Source: Devosia sp. A8/3-2 (GTDB lineage: Bacteria; Pseudomonadota; Alphaproteobacteria; Rhizobiales; Devosiaceae). Taken from it: DNA of 64,000 nucleotides. Shown one piece after another: positions 1 to 9,892 of this stretch. The DNA lies in contig CP104974.1 of the NCBI GenBank assembly GCA_025452255.1, forward strand, positions 3,946,156 to 4,010,155, written 5' to 3'. A program made the position numbers and the translations under genes. The notes beneath the pieces were generated by a model. That model was not told where the DNA came from, searched no databases, and saw nothing but the letters and a program-made list of their open reading frames with translations. Numbering within the stretch: position 1 is the stretch's first letter; every line of letters starts with the position of its first letter.

Positions 1-24
1 GGGCCAATTCAGTGCCAGCGGAGA

Positions 25-60
25 GTGGCCCTCGGGTCGAGCCCGAGGGAGAGCGGTGGG
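25..60. repeat. Dispersed GC-rich palindrome, family A
   Basis: The arms CCCTCGGG (29-36) and CCCGAGGG (42-49) flank a 5-nt loop and are followed by AGAGCGGTGGG. The same unit recurs near 6170, 18220, 29823, 29885 and 62730, always between genes. It resembles a REP-type element. Confidence 0.8.
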
Positions 61-71
61 GAGGAGGGATT

Positions 72-124
72 GGGGCGGAACGCGATCTGGGGCGGAACGC
101 GATATTGAGGGGCGAGAACACGAT
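72..124. repeat. Three short tandem units
   Basis: The 15-mer GGGGCGGAACGCGAT occurs at 72-86 and again at 89-103, with a degenerate third copy at 109-124. It lies in the non-coding leader before the M20 gene. I see no gene in positions 1-213. Confidence 0.6.
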
Positions 125-213
125 ATGGTTTGCGGCAGGGGGCCTCGCCCCGGTTGACGCGGGCACTTGGGGCGGCGACATTGGGTTTAGCTTTGCCTGT
201 TTTGGACTTGTTG

Positions 214-1382
214 ATGCCCGTATTGAACCGAATTGCCGAATTTCATGACGAAATTACCGCCGGCGACGTGATTTCCATACACATCCGGAAATCCTGTTCG
301 ATGTGGAGCGGACGGCCGGAAAAGTTGCAGCGCTGCTAGCCGAATTTGGGGTCGATGAGATTGTGACCGGGCTGGGCCGGACCGGTGTGGTCGGCATCAT
401 CAACGGGCGCAGCAATGCCAGCGGCAAGACGATCGGGTTGCGGGCGGATATGGATGCCCTGCCCGTGACCGAAAAGACCGGGAAGGACTATGCCAGCAGT
501 GTAACGGGCCGGATGCATGCCTGTGGGCATGACGGGCATACGGCCATGTTGCTGGGCGCGGCGAAATATCTGGCCGAGACGCGCAATTTCGATGGCCGCG
601 TGGCGGTGATTTTCCAGCCGGCGGAAGAAGGCGGCGGTGGCGGCAAGGAAATGGTGCGGGACGGGCTGATGGAGCGCTTCGGCATTTCCGAGGTCTATGG
701 CATGCACAATTGGCCGGGCATGCCGATCGGGCATTTCGGCATTCGGGTTGGCGGCATTATGGCGGCGACCGACCGGTTTTATATCGACATTACGGGCGTG
801 GGCGGGCATGCAGCGCGGCCGCAGCAGACGGTGGACCCCATTATCGTGGCGGCGCATCTGGTGACGGCTTTGCAGACCATTGTGTCGCGCAATGTCGATC
901 CGCTCGAAAGCGCTGTGGTGTCGGTGACGATGGTGGAGGCCGGGGAAGCGGACAATGTGATTTCGCGGACCGCCAAGATTACCGGGACGGTGCGCACGCT
1001 GGATGGCGCGGTGCAGGATTTCATCGAGGCGCGGCTGGGCGAGATGGTGCCGCAATTTGCCGCGAGTTTTGGTGCCACGGCGAGCATTCGCTATGCGCAG
1101 GGCTATCCGGTGACGGTGAACGAAGCGGGGCGGACGGCCTTTGCGGCTGAGGTGGCGAGTGAAGTCGCCGGGCCGGATCGGGTGGATGTGGATGCGCCGC
1201 CCTCGATGGGCGGGGAGGATTTTTCCTTCATGCTGGAGGAGCGGCCGGGGGCCTATATATTCTCGGGCAATGGGGACAGCTCGGAACTGCATACCGATAC
1301 GTATGATTTCAATGACGCGGTTATTCCGGTGGGCGCGAGCTATTGGGTGCGGCTGGCGGAGAAGGCTATGCCGGTGGGGTAA
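214..1382 (+). CDS. M20 family amidohydrolase (hippurate hydrolase-like), frameshifted
   Basis: This is probably a cytoplasmic zinc-dependent amidase that cleaves N-acyl amino acids or amino acid conjugates. The frame carries the M20 metal ligand motifs HACGHDGHTAM and EEGGGGG, a dimerisation segment around ITGVGGHAARP, and the C-terminal GGEDFSFML motif. The start is the ATG at 214, because MPVLNRIAEFHDEI matches the usual N-terminus of the family. One base is missing near 260: the next codons read WRRDFHTHPE only after a shift, and the HTHPE metal motif is split by it. The total length of about 390 residues is normal. The substrate cannot be deduced. It stands alone, with repeats on both sides. 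Confidence 0.85.
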
Positions 1383-1396
1383 GTGCGGTGGTGTGA

Positions 1397-1436
1397 CCTC
1401 GTCCTTCGACAAGATCAGGATGAGGTCTACTGGGGG
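1397..1436. repeat. Dispersed repeat, family D
   Basis: The unit CCTCGTCCTTCGACAAGATC followed by AGGATGAGGTCTACTGGG recurs with small changes at 20068 and 44200. It contains a short imperfect inverted repeat, CCTCGT...ATGAGG. Confidence 0.7.
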
Positions 1437-1460
1437 CCACTCCGGTTCCCCTACCACCGG

Positions 1461-1557
1461 GTCATTCCGGCGCAGGCCGGAATCCATGCTGTGTCCTATC
1501 CGGTGCTGGATGGTGCTGATGGCCTTCAGCATGGATCCCGGCCTGCGCCGGGATGAC
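1461..1557. repeat. Dispersed long inverted repeat, family B
   Basis: The left arm GTCATTCCGGCGCAGGCCGG (from 1461) and the right arm around CCCGGCCTGCGCCGGGATGA (1535-1556) are near-perfect inverse copies. A similar pair lies at 34193-34288 and a half copy at 29992. Confidence 0.8.
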
Positions 1558-1596
1558 ATTGTGGGTGAGCGGGTTCGGGGCGCAAAAACGGAGGTT

Positions 1597-1628
1597 CCCG
1601 CTTTCGCGGGAATGACACCGTGGATGGA
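1597..1628. repeat. Dispersed repeat half-unit, family C
   Basis: TTCCCGCTTTCGCGGGAATG is an inverted repeat immediately 5' of the AbrB-type gene. A paired version occurs at 44274-44350. Confidence 0.6.
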
Positions 1629-1664
1629 TGACGCGGTGAATAGCAAGAAACTCGTATTGGCAAG

Positions 1665-2723
1665 ATGACTCCTTCTCCCGCCCGATCATTGCTGCAAGCG
1701 GCATATCCGACCCTGCTGACCCCGGCCGTTTCGGCGGCCGGGGGTGCCATTGCGACCGCGCTCGGCATGCCGGCGGGGTGGTTGATGGGTGGGGCGCTGG
1801 CGGTGACGGCGGCGGCGATGGCTGGACTGCCGATGAGCATTCCCAACCGGCTGCGCGATGTGGTGTTCGTGCTGGTGGGCATGATGATGGGGGCCAATGT
1901 GGCGCCCGACAGCCTAAGCCTGATTGCCAGCTGGCCGGTCAGCTGGCGGCGCTGGCGCTGGAATTGGTGCTGATCATTTCGCTGACCGGATGGATGCTGT
2001 CTGCGGTGTTCAAGCTGGATACCGGGACGGCCTATATGAGCTCGTTTCCGGGCCATTTGTCGTTTGTGATGGGCATTGCCTCGGCGGGGGTGGGGGAGCC
2101 GCGCCAGATCGCCATCATTCAGGTGATCCGCATTCTGATGCTGACCATTGTGGTGCCGATCGGCGCGATGTTTTTGCCGATCGATCACTTTCCGCCGCCG
2201 GTGGCGAGTGAATTCCTCAATGTGTGGCAATTGCTGGCGCTGGCGGCCGGGTGCATTGCGGTGGGGCTGGTGTTTATCTGGCTTAAAGTGCCGGCCGGGC
2301 TGGTGCTGGGCGCGATGGCGGCGGCGACGGCGGCCAAGCTGGGCGGGCTTTATACCGAGGCCATGCCGGGGCCGCTGGTGGTGCTGACCTTTATTCTGGT
2401 GGGGGCGCAGATCGGCTCGCGCTTTGCCGGAATCACGGCCAAGGAATTCATCAACGCGGCCAAGGGCGGCGTGGTGGCGACGGCGATGACGGTGGGCATC
2501 GTGACTATTATGGCGTGGATCGTCAGCCTGATCGTGGACATGCCCTATGGGCAAATCTGGCTGGGGCTATCGCCCGGCGCTGGAGGGCATGGGTGCGCTG
2601 GGGATTGCGCTGGGCTATGACACGGCGTTTATTGCGGCGCACCATGTGATCCGGCTGTTGATGCTGAGCTTTGCCATTCCGACGGTGGTGGTATTGATCC
2701 GGCGGCGGGAAAGGCCGGCGTGA
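1665..2723 (+). CDS. AbrB family integral membrane protein, frameshifted
   Basis: This is a polytopic inner-membrane protein of the AbrB family (PF05145), often misnamed ammonia monooxygenase. Its molecular role is not well established. The start MTPSPARSLLQAAYP is followed by the two glycine-rich repeat halves typical of the family: GGAIATALGMPAGWLMGGAL near residue 25, and AGLVLGAMAAATAAKLGG in the second half. The C-terminus GYDTAFIAAHHVIRLL is characteristic. Two indels are inferred: one missing base near 1940 and a second shift near 2575, where the frame returns to that of the start. About 350 residues in total, the usual size. The spacing gives no sign of an operon with the next gene. 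Confidence 0.8.
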
Positions 2724-2769
2724 GACGGCCACAATCGCCCGGCACATGAAGCGAAATGAGGAGATTTCC

Positions 2770-3074
2770 ATGTCCAAGAGATTGATGAGCGTTTTCGCAC
2801 TGGCCTTGCTGGCTGCCACGCCCGCCACGGCGGCGCCGTTTTGCACCGGGGGCGATTGGGGCTCGGGCGGGATCCGGATCAGCGGGGGCATCCGCATCGG
2901 CACGATAGATTCGGACGATCGCCACGAGATCAACCTGATGCAGGCTGCGCCGGATCGGGGTGGATGCGACGCGCCGAGGAATGGAATGGCTGTATCCGCG
3001 CCTTTGTGCGCCAGCCGGGCGGCAGGGAAATCATGCAATTCTTCGATCCGAACACGCTCGAGCAGGTCTATTAA
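2770..3074 (+). CDS. Small secreted protein, tandem paralogue 1, frameshifted
   Basis: I do not recognise this family. The start MSKRLMSVFALALL, with a GAGG ribosome-binding site just upstream, gives a clear signal peptide cleaved near ATAA-PFCTGG, so the product should be periplasmic or secreted. Mature length is about 80 residues. Near 2945 the frame shifts, and the C-terminal half reads WNGCIRAFV followed by MQFFDPNTLEQVY. The gene 117 bp downstream encodes the same layout (WNGCVQAFV, MAFFDPLTLKPV), so the two are tandem duplicates. No enzymatic motif is visible. One Cys lies near the mature N-terminus and one in the WNGC motif. Confidence 0.7.
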
Positions 3075-3190
3075 GGCGCAAGGTTACGGGCATGTCCGAA
3101 GCGTAATGCAGGTGAACGGGCTTTAACTGGCGGCGGGACGAAAGCGGGATCAGGATCATCACATCCACAACACACGAAAGGATGTGGAAA

Positions 3191-3497
3191 ATGATCAAGC
3201 TTTTCATAACAATAGCAGCCGCCGGCTCTGGTTCTGGGCGCTGCCCTGCCCGCGCAGGCCAATACCTTGGCCGCCAATACGGTCTCGCCCACCAGCTGCG
3301 ATGCGAGCTATCCGGTGCGGCACCATGAATTTGCCATCGAACAGGGGCTCAAGCGCGAAGGCTACAATGTGTCCAGCGTGAATGACTGGAATGGCTGCGT
3401 GCAGGCCTTTGTCACCGTGGCGGATGGCAGCTCGGCCATGGCGTTTTTTGACCCGCTGACGCTCAAGCCGGTGGGGCCGAGCGCGGCGAACGGGTAG
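3191..3497 (+). CDS. Small secreted protein, tandem paralogue 2, frameshifted
   Basis: This is a paralogue of the preceding gene. The start is MIKLFITIAAA. After a shift near 3222 the frame continues LVLGAALPAQANTLA, completing a signal peptide with likely cleavage after AQA. The mature part contains SPTSCDASYPVRHHEFAIEQ and then WNGCVQAFV and MAFFDPLTLKPV. The Cys before the mature core and the WNGC Cys could pair. The stop is followed at once by a terminator-like hairpin shared with the converging alpha-glucosidase. Function unknown. Confidence 0.7.
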
Positions 3498-3526
3498 AGC
3501 TGGCGCTGCATTAGCAGTGAAAGAGA

Positions 3527-3557
3527 CCCTCGGGGAAGCCCGGGGGCCTTTTGGTTT
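3527..3557. terminator. Bidirectional terminator-like hairpin
   Basis: The arms CCCTCGGG (3527-3534) and CCCGGGGG (3539-3546) form a stem around the loop GAAG, followed by CCTTTTGGTTTT. It sits between the convergent secreted-protein and alpha-glucosidase genes. Confidence 0.6.
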
Positions 3558-3563
3558 TGGGGC

Positions 3564-5187
3564 CTAGTTCAGCTTCACCTTGCCGTCGGGTAGGGCGATG
3601 AAGGCGTAGCCGTTGGGGCCGAGGGTGAGGGTGGAGTCGTTGAGGTCGGCGTGTTGGGAGATGGCTTCGGGCGCTGCGTCTGCGCCGGTTAGCATGAGCT
3701 GTTGCGGTTCGGCGGAGAGGTTGAAGACGCAGAGCATGTTGGCATCGGGGCCGGTGCGGCGGAAGGCCGGGATCGGCTCGGGGTTTTGAGGAAGTCGATG
3801 TCGCCATCGCTCAGAACAGGGTGGCTGCGGCGCAGGCGAGCGCAGCGCGGTAGAAGGCCGGGGTGGAGTTTTCGTCGGCGCTCTGGCTGGCGACGTTGAG
3901 GGCCGATTGGGGCGGTTTGACCGGAAGCCGGGGCGTGCCGGTGGTGAAGCCGTTGGGTGTTTCTGCCCTCGTCCCGGGGCATGGGGGTGCGGCAGCCGTC
4001 GCGGCCCTTGTCTTCGGGCCAGAAGCGGATGCCGCGCGGGTCGGTCAGTTCCTCGAAGATGAGATCGGTTTCGGGCAGGCCCAGCTCCTCCCCTTGATAG
4101 AGGCAGACCGAGCCCTTGAGGCTGAGCATGAGCGCGGCGGCTCGGCGGCCCGGGGCCGCGGCATCGAGGCTGTGCGGCGCCCAGCGGGTGATGTGGCGGG
4201 GCACGTCGTGATTGGAAAAGCTCCAGCAGGGCCAGCCATCCTTGCTGTGCTTGAAGAATTGCTCGATGCGGGTGCGGAAATGCTTGGCGGTGAATTGGGG
4301 GCCCGGAACTCGAAGGAATAGCACATGTGCAGCTTGTCGCCGCCCGACGTGTATTCGGCCATCAGCTCGACGGCGCGGTGGCTGTCGCCGACTTCGCCCA
4401 CCGAGGTGGTGCCCGGGAATTGGTCGAGCAAGGCGCGGACGCGCTGGAGGAAGGCGACGTTTTCCGGCTGGCTCTTGGAATATTTGTGCTCCTGCATGTC
4501 ATAGGGATTGACCGCATAGGGCAGATGTTCGTCGCGCTTATTGGGCGGGTTGGAGCGCAGCTTTTTGTCGTGGAAATAGTAATTGACGGTGTCCAGCCGG
4601 AAGCCGTCGACGCCGCGCTCGAGCCAGAAGCGCATGATGTCGAGGACGGCGTCCTGCACTTGCTCATTGTGGAAGTTGAGGTCGGGTTGGCTGGCGAGGA
4701 AATTGTGCAGGTAATATTGCCCGCGGGTCGGGTTCCATTCCCGAGCGCGGCCACCGAACACGGCGGGCCAGTTATTGGGCGGGGAGCCATCGGGGAGCGG
4801 GTCGGCCCAGACATACCAGTCGGCGCGGGCATTGTCGCGCGAGAGACGGGATTCTCGGAACCAGGGGTGCTGGTCGGAGGTGTGGCTGACCACCTGATCC
4901 ATGATGACCTTGAGGCCAAGGGCGTGGGCGCGTTCGATCAGGCTGTCGAAATCCTCCATGGTGCCGAAGAGCGGATCGACATCGATATAGTTGGAGACAT
5001 CATAGCCCATATCCTCTTGCGGGGACTGGGTGATGGGGGAGAGCCAGATGCAATCCACGCCAAGGCTGGCGATATGATCGAGGCGGCGCAGAATGCCGGG
5101 CAGATCGCCGACGCCATCGCCGTTGGTGTCCTGGAAGGAGCGCGGATACACTTGGTAGATCACCCCGCCGCGCCACCAATCAGCCAT
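3564..5187 (-). CDS. GH13 alpha-glucosidase (AglA-like), several frameshifts
   Basis: This is a family GH13 retaining glycosidase, probably cytoplasmic, hydrolysing short alpha-glucosides such as maltose, sucrose or isomaltose. All four family regions can be seen: MDQVVSHTS (region I), GFRLDT with the nucleophile Asp199, SVGEVGD with the acid/base Glu265, and SFSNHD after the first break. The N-terminus MADWWRGGVIYQVYPRSFQD is the standard start, and no signal peptide is present. The frame shifts near 4290, 3965, 3838 and 3780; the C-terminal beta domain ends in ALPDGKVKLN. Reconstructed length is about 540 residues, normal for the family. No sugar transporter genes lie beside it, so the substrate is undetermined. 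Confidence 0.85.
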
Positions 5188-5285
5188 GTCGTCGTCTCCT
5201 GTTGTATTGGGGTGAGGCTAGCTGGTTGCAGCGGCCTTGGGAATCGCCCTGTAATGCAATTGGCCAATGCAAGGAAGGCACGAGC

Positions 5286-5747
5286 ATGACGGTGACCACG
5301 GCATTGCTGATCGACCATGAAGACGCAATCGGGACCCCGGTGGCGCTGTATGAGGCGCAATGGCCGGACTGGTACAATGCGCGCAGCGCTTCGGCGCGGG
5401 CTGATCTGAGTGAGCGGCTGCAGCGCGATCGCTTGCCGCTGGGCATTGTGGCTTTGCGCGATGGGGTGGCTTTGGGAGCCTGCGCGCTGACCGCCAGTTC
5501 GGGTGGATTGGTGACGGAGCGCTCGCCCTGGATTGGGGGCTCAGTGGTTGATCCGCAGGCGCGGCGGCAGGGTGTCGCGGCGCTGCTGCTGGAGCGGGCG
5601 CGGCAGGAGGCGCGGCGGCTGGGGCATGGCCGGCTTTATGCGCTGACGGCGGATGCGGTGCAGCTGTTCGAGCGGCAGGGCTGGGTGCAGACCGACGTGA
5701 TCCTGATGAGCGGCGAGCCGCACCGGATTTTTACGACGAGCCTTTGA
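5286..5747 (+). CDS. GNAT family N-acetyltransferase
   Basis: This intact 153-residue protein has a GNAT acetyl-CoA site: GGSVVDPQARRQGVAALLLE, where the QARRQGV part corresponds to the R/Q-x-x-G-x-A pyrophosphate loop. A C-terminal FERQGWVQTD fits the last helix and strand. The ATG at 5286 is preferred because AAGGAAG lies just upstream; the open frame extends further 5' without a better signal. The acceptor substrate is unknown. It runs in the same direction as the cupin gene 56 bp downstream. Confidence 0.8.
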   Translation: MTVTTALLIDHEDAIGTPVALYEAQWPDWYNARSASARADLSERLQRDRLPLGIVALRDGVALGACALTASSGGLVTERSPWIGGSVVDPQARRQGVAALLLERARQEARRLGHGRLYALTADAVQLFERQGWVQTDVILMSGEPHRIFTTSL

Positions 5748-5803
5748 GCGTGTCGAAACCGGCTCGGCTCGCCCGTCGTCTGATCAGACAGAGGAGACAG
5801 GCA

Positions 5804-6139
5804 ATGCATGTATTGCGCGCGGCGGAAAGACCACCGAGCAAGAGCCGGACGATCCGGTTCGAGGGGGAGGCCTATGGCACGGGCATTTCATTTTTCTCAG
5901 TGGACAATGATCCGGGGCAAGGGCCGGGCCTGCATGTGCATCCCTATGCCGAAACCCGGATCGTCAAATCGGGACGGGCGCGGGTGGTGGCCGGGGATGA
6001 GGTGATCGAGGTGGGACCGAACGATATTGCGGTGGTGCCGGGTGGGGTGCCGCATAAATTCACCAATATCGGGCCGGGACGACTGGAGCTGGTGTGCATC
6101 CATGCGGCGGGGACGATGGTGCAGGAGAATTTGGAGTGA
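5804..6139 (+). CDS. Cupin domain protein
   Basis: This is a single-domain cupin of about 111 residues. Motif 1 reads GLHVHPYAETRIVKSGRARV and motif 2 reads PNDIAVVPGGVPHKFTN, so the metal ligands His, His, Glu and a late His are all present and a metal-binding barrel is expected. The start is placed at the ATG at 5804, because GAGGAGACAG lies immediately 5'. The frame could extend upstream to 5744. Reaction unknown; many such proteins are isomerases, oxygenases or sugar-binding proteins. Confidence 0.8.
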   Translation: MHVLRAAERPPSKSRTIRFEGEAYGTGISFFSVDNDPGQGPGLHVHPYAETRIVKSGRARVVAGDEVIEVGPNDIAVVPGGVPHKFTNIGPGRLELVCIHAAGTMVQENLE

Positions 6140-6165
6140 GGGCTGGATTTTAACGCAAGCGGGGA

Positions 6166-6200
6166 GTGGCCCTCGGGTCGAGCCCGAGGGAGAGCGGTGG
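6166..6200. repeat. Dispersed palindrome, family A
   Basis: CCCTCGGG (6170-6177), TCGAG loop and CCCGAGGG (6183-6190), followed by AGAGCGGTGG. It lies between the convergent cupin and dehydrogenase genes and may double as a transcription-ending hairpin. Confidence 0.8.
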
Positions 6201-6236
6201 TTGGGAAGGATCAAGTTCCGATCTGCACTTGGGAGC

Positions 6237-7164
6237 CTAGACGACCCGGCTGAGCAGGGGTTCGCCGGCGAAGTGGGCTTCGAGATTGGCGACGAGCATG
6301 GCGCCCATGGCGTCGCGAGTTTGCACCGTGGCGCTACCTCGGTGGGGGGACAGCACGACATTATCGAGGGTGAGGAAGGCTTGGGGGACTTGGGGCTCGT
6401 TTTCAAAGACATCGAGCGCGGCGCCGCCCGAGCCGCCATTCTGCAGCAGCTCGAGCATGGCCGGCTCGTCGACCAGCGTGCCGCGGGCGACATTGACGAG
6501 CATGCCCTTGGGACCCAGAGCGGTGAGCACGTCGCGTGACACGATCCGTTCGGTGCCTTTGCCACCGGGGGCGATGATCACCAGCCAATCACTGTCGCGG
6601 GCCATATCGACCAGATTGTCGTAGTAGATATGCGGCTCGGAAAGCTGGCGGTGGCGGCCGTGATAGACCACGCGCATCTTCATGGCACAGGCGCGGCTGG
6701 CGATTTCCTTGCCGATACGGCCGAGACCCAGAATGCCCAAGGTCTTGCCGGTGAGTTCGGAAAACAGCGGCATGCTGGCGCTGGGCCACTTGCCCCGGCG
6801 GACATACTGATCGGCCCGGGGAATGCGGCGGGCCAAGGCGATCATCAGGCCGATGGTGAGCTCTGCCACGGCGTCGTTGAGCACGTCGGGCGTGTTGGTG
6901 ACGCGGATATTGCGGGCCTTGGCGGCCTTGGTGTCGATATTGTCATAGCCGACGCCGAAGCTGGCGATGATCTCCAGATTAGGCAGCGCGTCCATCAGAT
7001 CGGCCTGCACGCCCGAGCCGGCATGGGCGCGGATACGCGCTGCTTTCGGCCAGCCGGGCCTTTGGGTCGGCCTGTTCGTGCAGTTTATGGACGGTGTAGC
7101 GAGTGCCGAGGGCCGCTTCGCAACTGGCGAGGAGCTTGCCGGTTTGCAGGATTTCGACGGTCAT
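6237..7164 (-). CDS. D-2-hydroxyacid dehydrogenase (glyoxylate/hydroxypyruvate reductase-like), frameshifted
   Basis: This is an NAD(P)-dependent D-2-hydroxyacid dehydrogenase. The Rossmann motif GILGLGRIGKEIA, the Arg in NVARGTLVDE, the Glu in FENEPQVP and the His in LSPHRGSAT give the complete catalytic set. The N-terminus MTVEILQTGKLLASCE starts at 7164, with GGAG upstream. One base is missing near 7041, where the helix around ARIRAHAGSG resumes. Total length about 309 residues, normal for the short GRHPR-like subgroup. A glyoxylate or hydroxypyruvate substrate is likely from family resemblance but not proven by residues here. Confidence 0.85.
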
Positions 7165-7363
7165 GAATGGGGCTCCTCCGGATGATGTTTGGCGACACCA
7201 TAATGGGCATGGGCGGCATCGCAAGCCCTGTGGGGTGCGATCCGTCAGGTGGGGTTCATGCGATCGCATCTTGCGATTGTCGCGCTGGGCGGCTGGACGG
7301 CTGCGTACAAATGTGTAGCAATGTGAAGGCGATGGGCTAAGCCGTAACACCACGCGGAGCATA

Positions 7364-8783
7364 ATGGCCGAAACTGCGCCGTTCGACAGAAATGTACAAT
7401 GCGGACGGGTCCGTCCGCGAACCTTATCGGGCCCTGAACGCTCGGCTGGAAGAACAGCCCGACAAAGCCCTGACATTGATGCAATCGGATGCGGAGGCGA
7501 TTTTCCGCAAGCTGGGCATTACCTTCGCTGTTTACGGCTCGGAGGAAGGCACCGAAAAGGTTATCCCGTTCGATGTGATCCCGCGCATTATCGTGGCGCA
7601 GGAATGGCGCAAGCTCTCCAAGGGGATCGAGCAACGCGTCAAGGCGCTCAATGCGTTTTTGTATGACATCTATCACCGCCAGAAATTTTGAAGGCGGGAC
7701 GGATCCCGGAAAAGCTGATCCTGCAGAATGCCGCCTTTGCCCCCGAAATGATGGGACTGGAGCCGGCCGGGGGCGTTTATGCCCATATTATCGGGGTCGA
7801 TATCGTGCGGGTGGGCCCGGACGAATATTATGTGCTGGAAGACAATCTGCGCACGCCGTCGGGGGTCAGCTATATGCTGGAAGACCGCGAGGCGATGATG
7901 CAACTGGCGCCCGACCTGTTCCACCGCTGCAAGGTGGCGCCGGTGGAAACCTACCCAGAAAACCTACGGCGGACGCTGGAAAGCGTGGCGCCGGCCAGCG
8001 CCGGGCAATCGCCCAATATCGCGGTGCTGACGCCGGGCATTTATAACTCGGCCTATTTCGAACATTCGTTCTCGGCCGACCAGATGGGCGCCCAGCTCTG
8101 CGAGGGACCGGACCTCTTCGTCGATGGCGGCAAGGTCTATATGCGGACCACGACCGGGCCGGAGCGGGTGGATGTGATCTATCGCCGGATCGACGACGAT
8201 TATCTGGACCCCCTCACCTTCCGGCCCGATTCCATGTTGGGCGTGCCCGGCCTGTTCAACGCCTATCGGGCGGGCAATGTGACGCTGGTCAATGCGCCGG
8301 GCACCGGATTGCCGATGACAAGGCGGTCTATACCTATGTGCCCGAAATCGTCGAATTTTATCTCGGGGAAAAGTCACTGCTGAACAATGTGCCGACCTAT
8401 AATTGCACCGATGACGAGCAGCGCAATTGGGTATTGGCCAATATCGTGGATCTGGTGGTCAAGGAAGTGCATGGCTCGGGCGGCTATGGGATGATGGTGG
8501 GACCAACCTCGACCAAGGCCATGCATGCCGAATTCCGGCGAAAAATCGAGGCGCGGCCGGACAATTACATCGTGCAGCCGACCTTGGCGCTGTCGACCTG
8601 CCCCACTTACGTCAATGCCGGGGTGGCGCCGCGCCATGTGGATTTGCGACCCTATGTGCTGGTGGGCGACCGGGTACGGATTACCCCGGGCGGGCTGACA
8701 CGGGTGGCGCTGAAGAAGGGGTCGCTCGTGGTCAATTCGAGCCGGGGCGGGGGACCAAGGATACGTGGGTGCTGGAAGATTGA
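7364..8783 (+). CDS. Circularly permuted ATP-grasp type 2 protein, frameshifted
   Basis: This is a DUF404/DUF407 protein, a circularly permuted ATP-grasp enzyme presumed to form a peptide or amide bond using ATP; its true substrate is unknown. Segments that fix the family are [34 protein letters not shown]-type [29 protein letters not shown] and the C-terminal [20 protein letters not shown]. The start at 7364 (MAETAPFD) has GGAG upstream. Frame breaks lie near 7388, 7690, 8310 and 8750. Reconstructed length is about 473 residues. It heads a three-gene string with alpha-E and transglutaminase-like genes, a conserved partnership. Confidence 0.85.
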
Positions 8784-8816
8784 TGATGAGCCCCATGTTT
8801 TGCGTATTTGATGAGA

Positions 8817-8926
8817 CCACCCCCACCCTAGCCCTCCCCACAAGGGGGAGGGAACCGCACCCTGCCTGCCTGAGTCGCAATGCCCTCTTCTCCCTCCCCC
8901 TTGTGGGGAGGGCCGGGGTGGGGGTG
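8817..8926. repeat. Inverted repeat of two family E units
   Basis: The left arm (8817-8852, core CCCTCCCCACAAGGGGGAGG) and right arm (8890-8926, core CTCCCCCTTGTGGGGAGGGC) are reverse complements. They fill the space between the ATP-grasp and alpha-E genes. A third copy is at 14299. Confidence 0.8.
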
Positions 8927-8931
8927 CGGCC

Positions 8932-9877
8932 ATGATGCTCGGACGGACGGCGCAAAATCTGTTCTGGTTGAGCCGCTATGTGGAGCGGGCCGAGAATATG
9001 GCGCGGCTGCTGGAGGTGGGCTACCGGATGAGTCTCACCAGCCGGCGCGAGGGTGGATCGAGCGAGCATTTGATGTCGATGATGCAGGCGGCCGAGGTCG
9101 ATGAGGCTTTTGCGGCCAAGCACAAGACGGCCGATGTGGATACGGTCGCCCATTTCATGATGTTCGACCCGGATAATTCGAGCTCGGTCTATTCGTGCCT
9201 GCAATCGGCGCGGACCAATGCCCGCTCGGTGCGCACCGCCATTACCACCGATATGTGGGAGAGCATGAACGGGGCGTGGCTGGAATATTCCCAGATCAAG
9301 CCGCGCGATGTGCGGGGCGCCAAGCTCTTGGGCCTGTTGCAATGGGTGAAGCAGCGCAGCCACGAATTTCGCGGGGCGCTGCTGGGCACGATTTTGCGCG
9401 ATGATGGGTTTGCGTTTTTGCAGGCGGGCAATTTCGTGGAGCGGGCGGACAATACCGCGCGCATCCTCGACATGAAATATTATGTGCTGTTGCCGCGCTA
9501 CGCAGGTGGGGGGCGATCTCGATATCCAGCAGTGGACGCTGATCCTGCGGGCAGCATCGGCCCATCGCAGCTATCGCCATGTCTATCACGATCGCTACAA
9601 GGCGCAGAACATCACCGATTTTCTGATCCTGCGGCCGGAAATGCCGCGCTCGCTGAATTTTTGTGCGCAATTCGTGCAGCAAAATCTGGATCTGCTGGCC
9701 GATTTTTACGGGCGCCAACAGGCATGCCAAGAGGCGGCGAGCCAATTGCTGGCCATGGTGGAAAATACCAGCATGGAAAAAATCTTCAGCCATGGGCTGC
9801 ATGAATTCCTCACCGAATTCATTGCCCGGAACAATCGGGTGACCGATGCGCTGTCGGAGAGCTACAACTTTTACTAA
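8932..9877 (+). CDS. Alpha-E domain protein (DUF403), frameshifted
   Basis: This is a helical alpha-E protein that in many bacteria is encoded beside circularly permuted ATP-grasp and transglutaminase proteins. Its biochemical role is unknown. Diagnostic segments are MLGRTAQNLFWLSRYVERAE, NFVERADNTARILDMKYY and, after the break, AYRHV-type SYRHVYHDRYKAQ and RPEMPRSLNFC. One frameshift near 9510 interrupts it. Length is about 315 residues, as expected. The start could be the ATG at 8932 or at 8935. Only 15 bp separate it from the next gene, so the two are probably cotranscribed. Confidence 0.85.
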
Positions 9878-9892
9878 CCAGGTCTGGTATTG

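Noticed and set aside
1397..1628. CRISPR-like array of short repeats
   Set aside because: The repeats belong to different families, are not evenly spaced and have no cas genes nearby.
336..1646. A 436-codon open frame on the minus strand, opposite the M20 gene
   Set aside because: It is His/Arg/Pro-rich with no known motif and lies exactly over well-matched plus-strand M20 sequence; it is a high-GC shadow frame.
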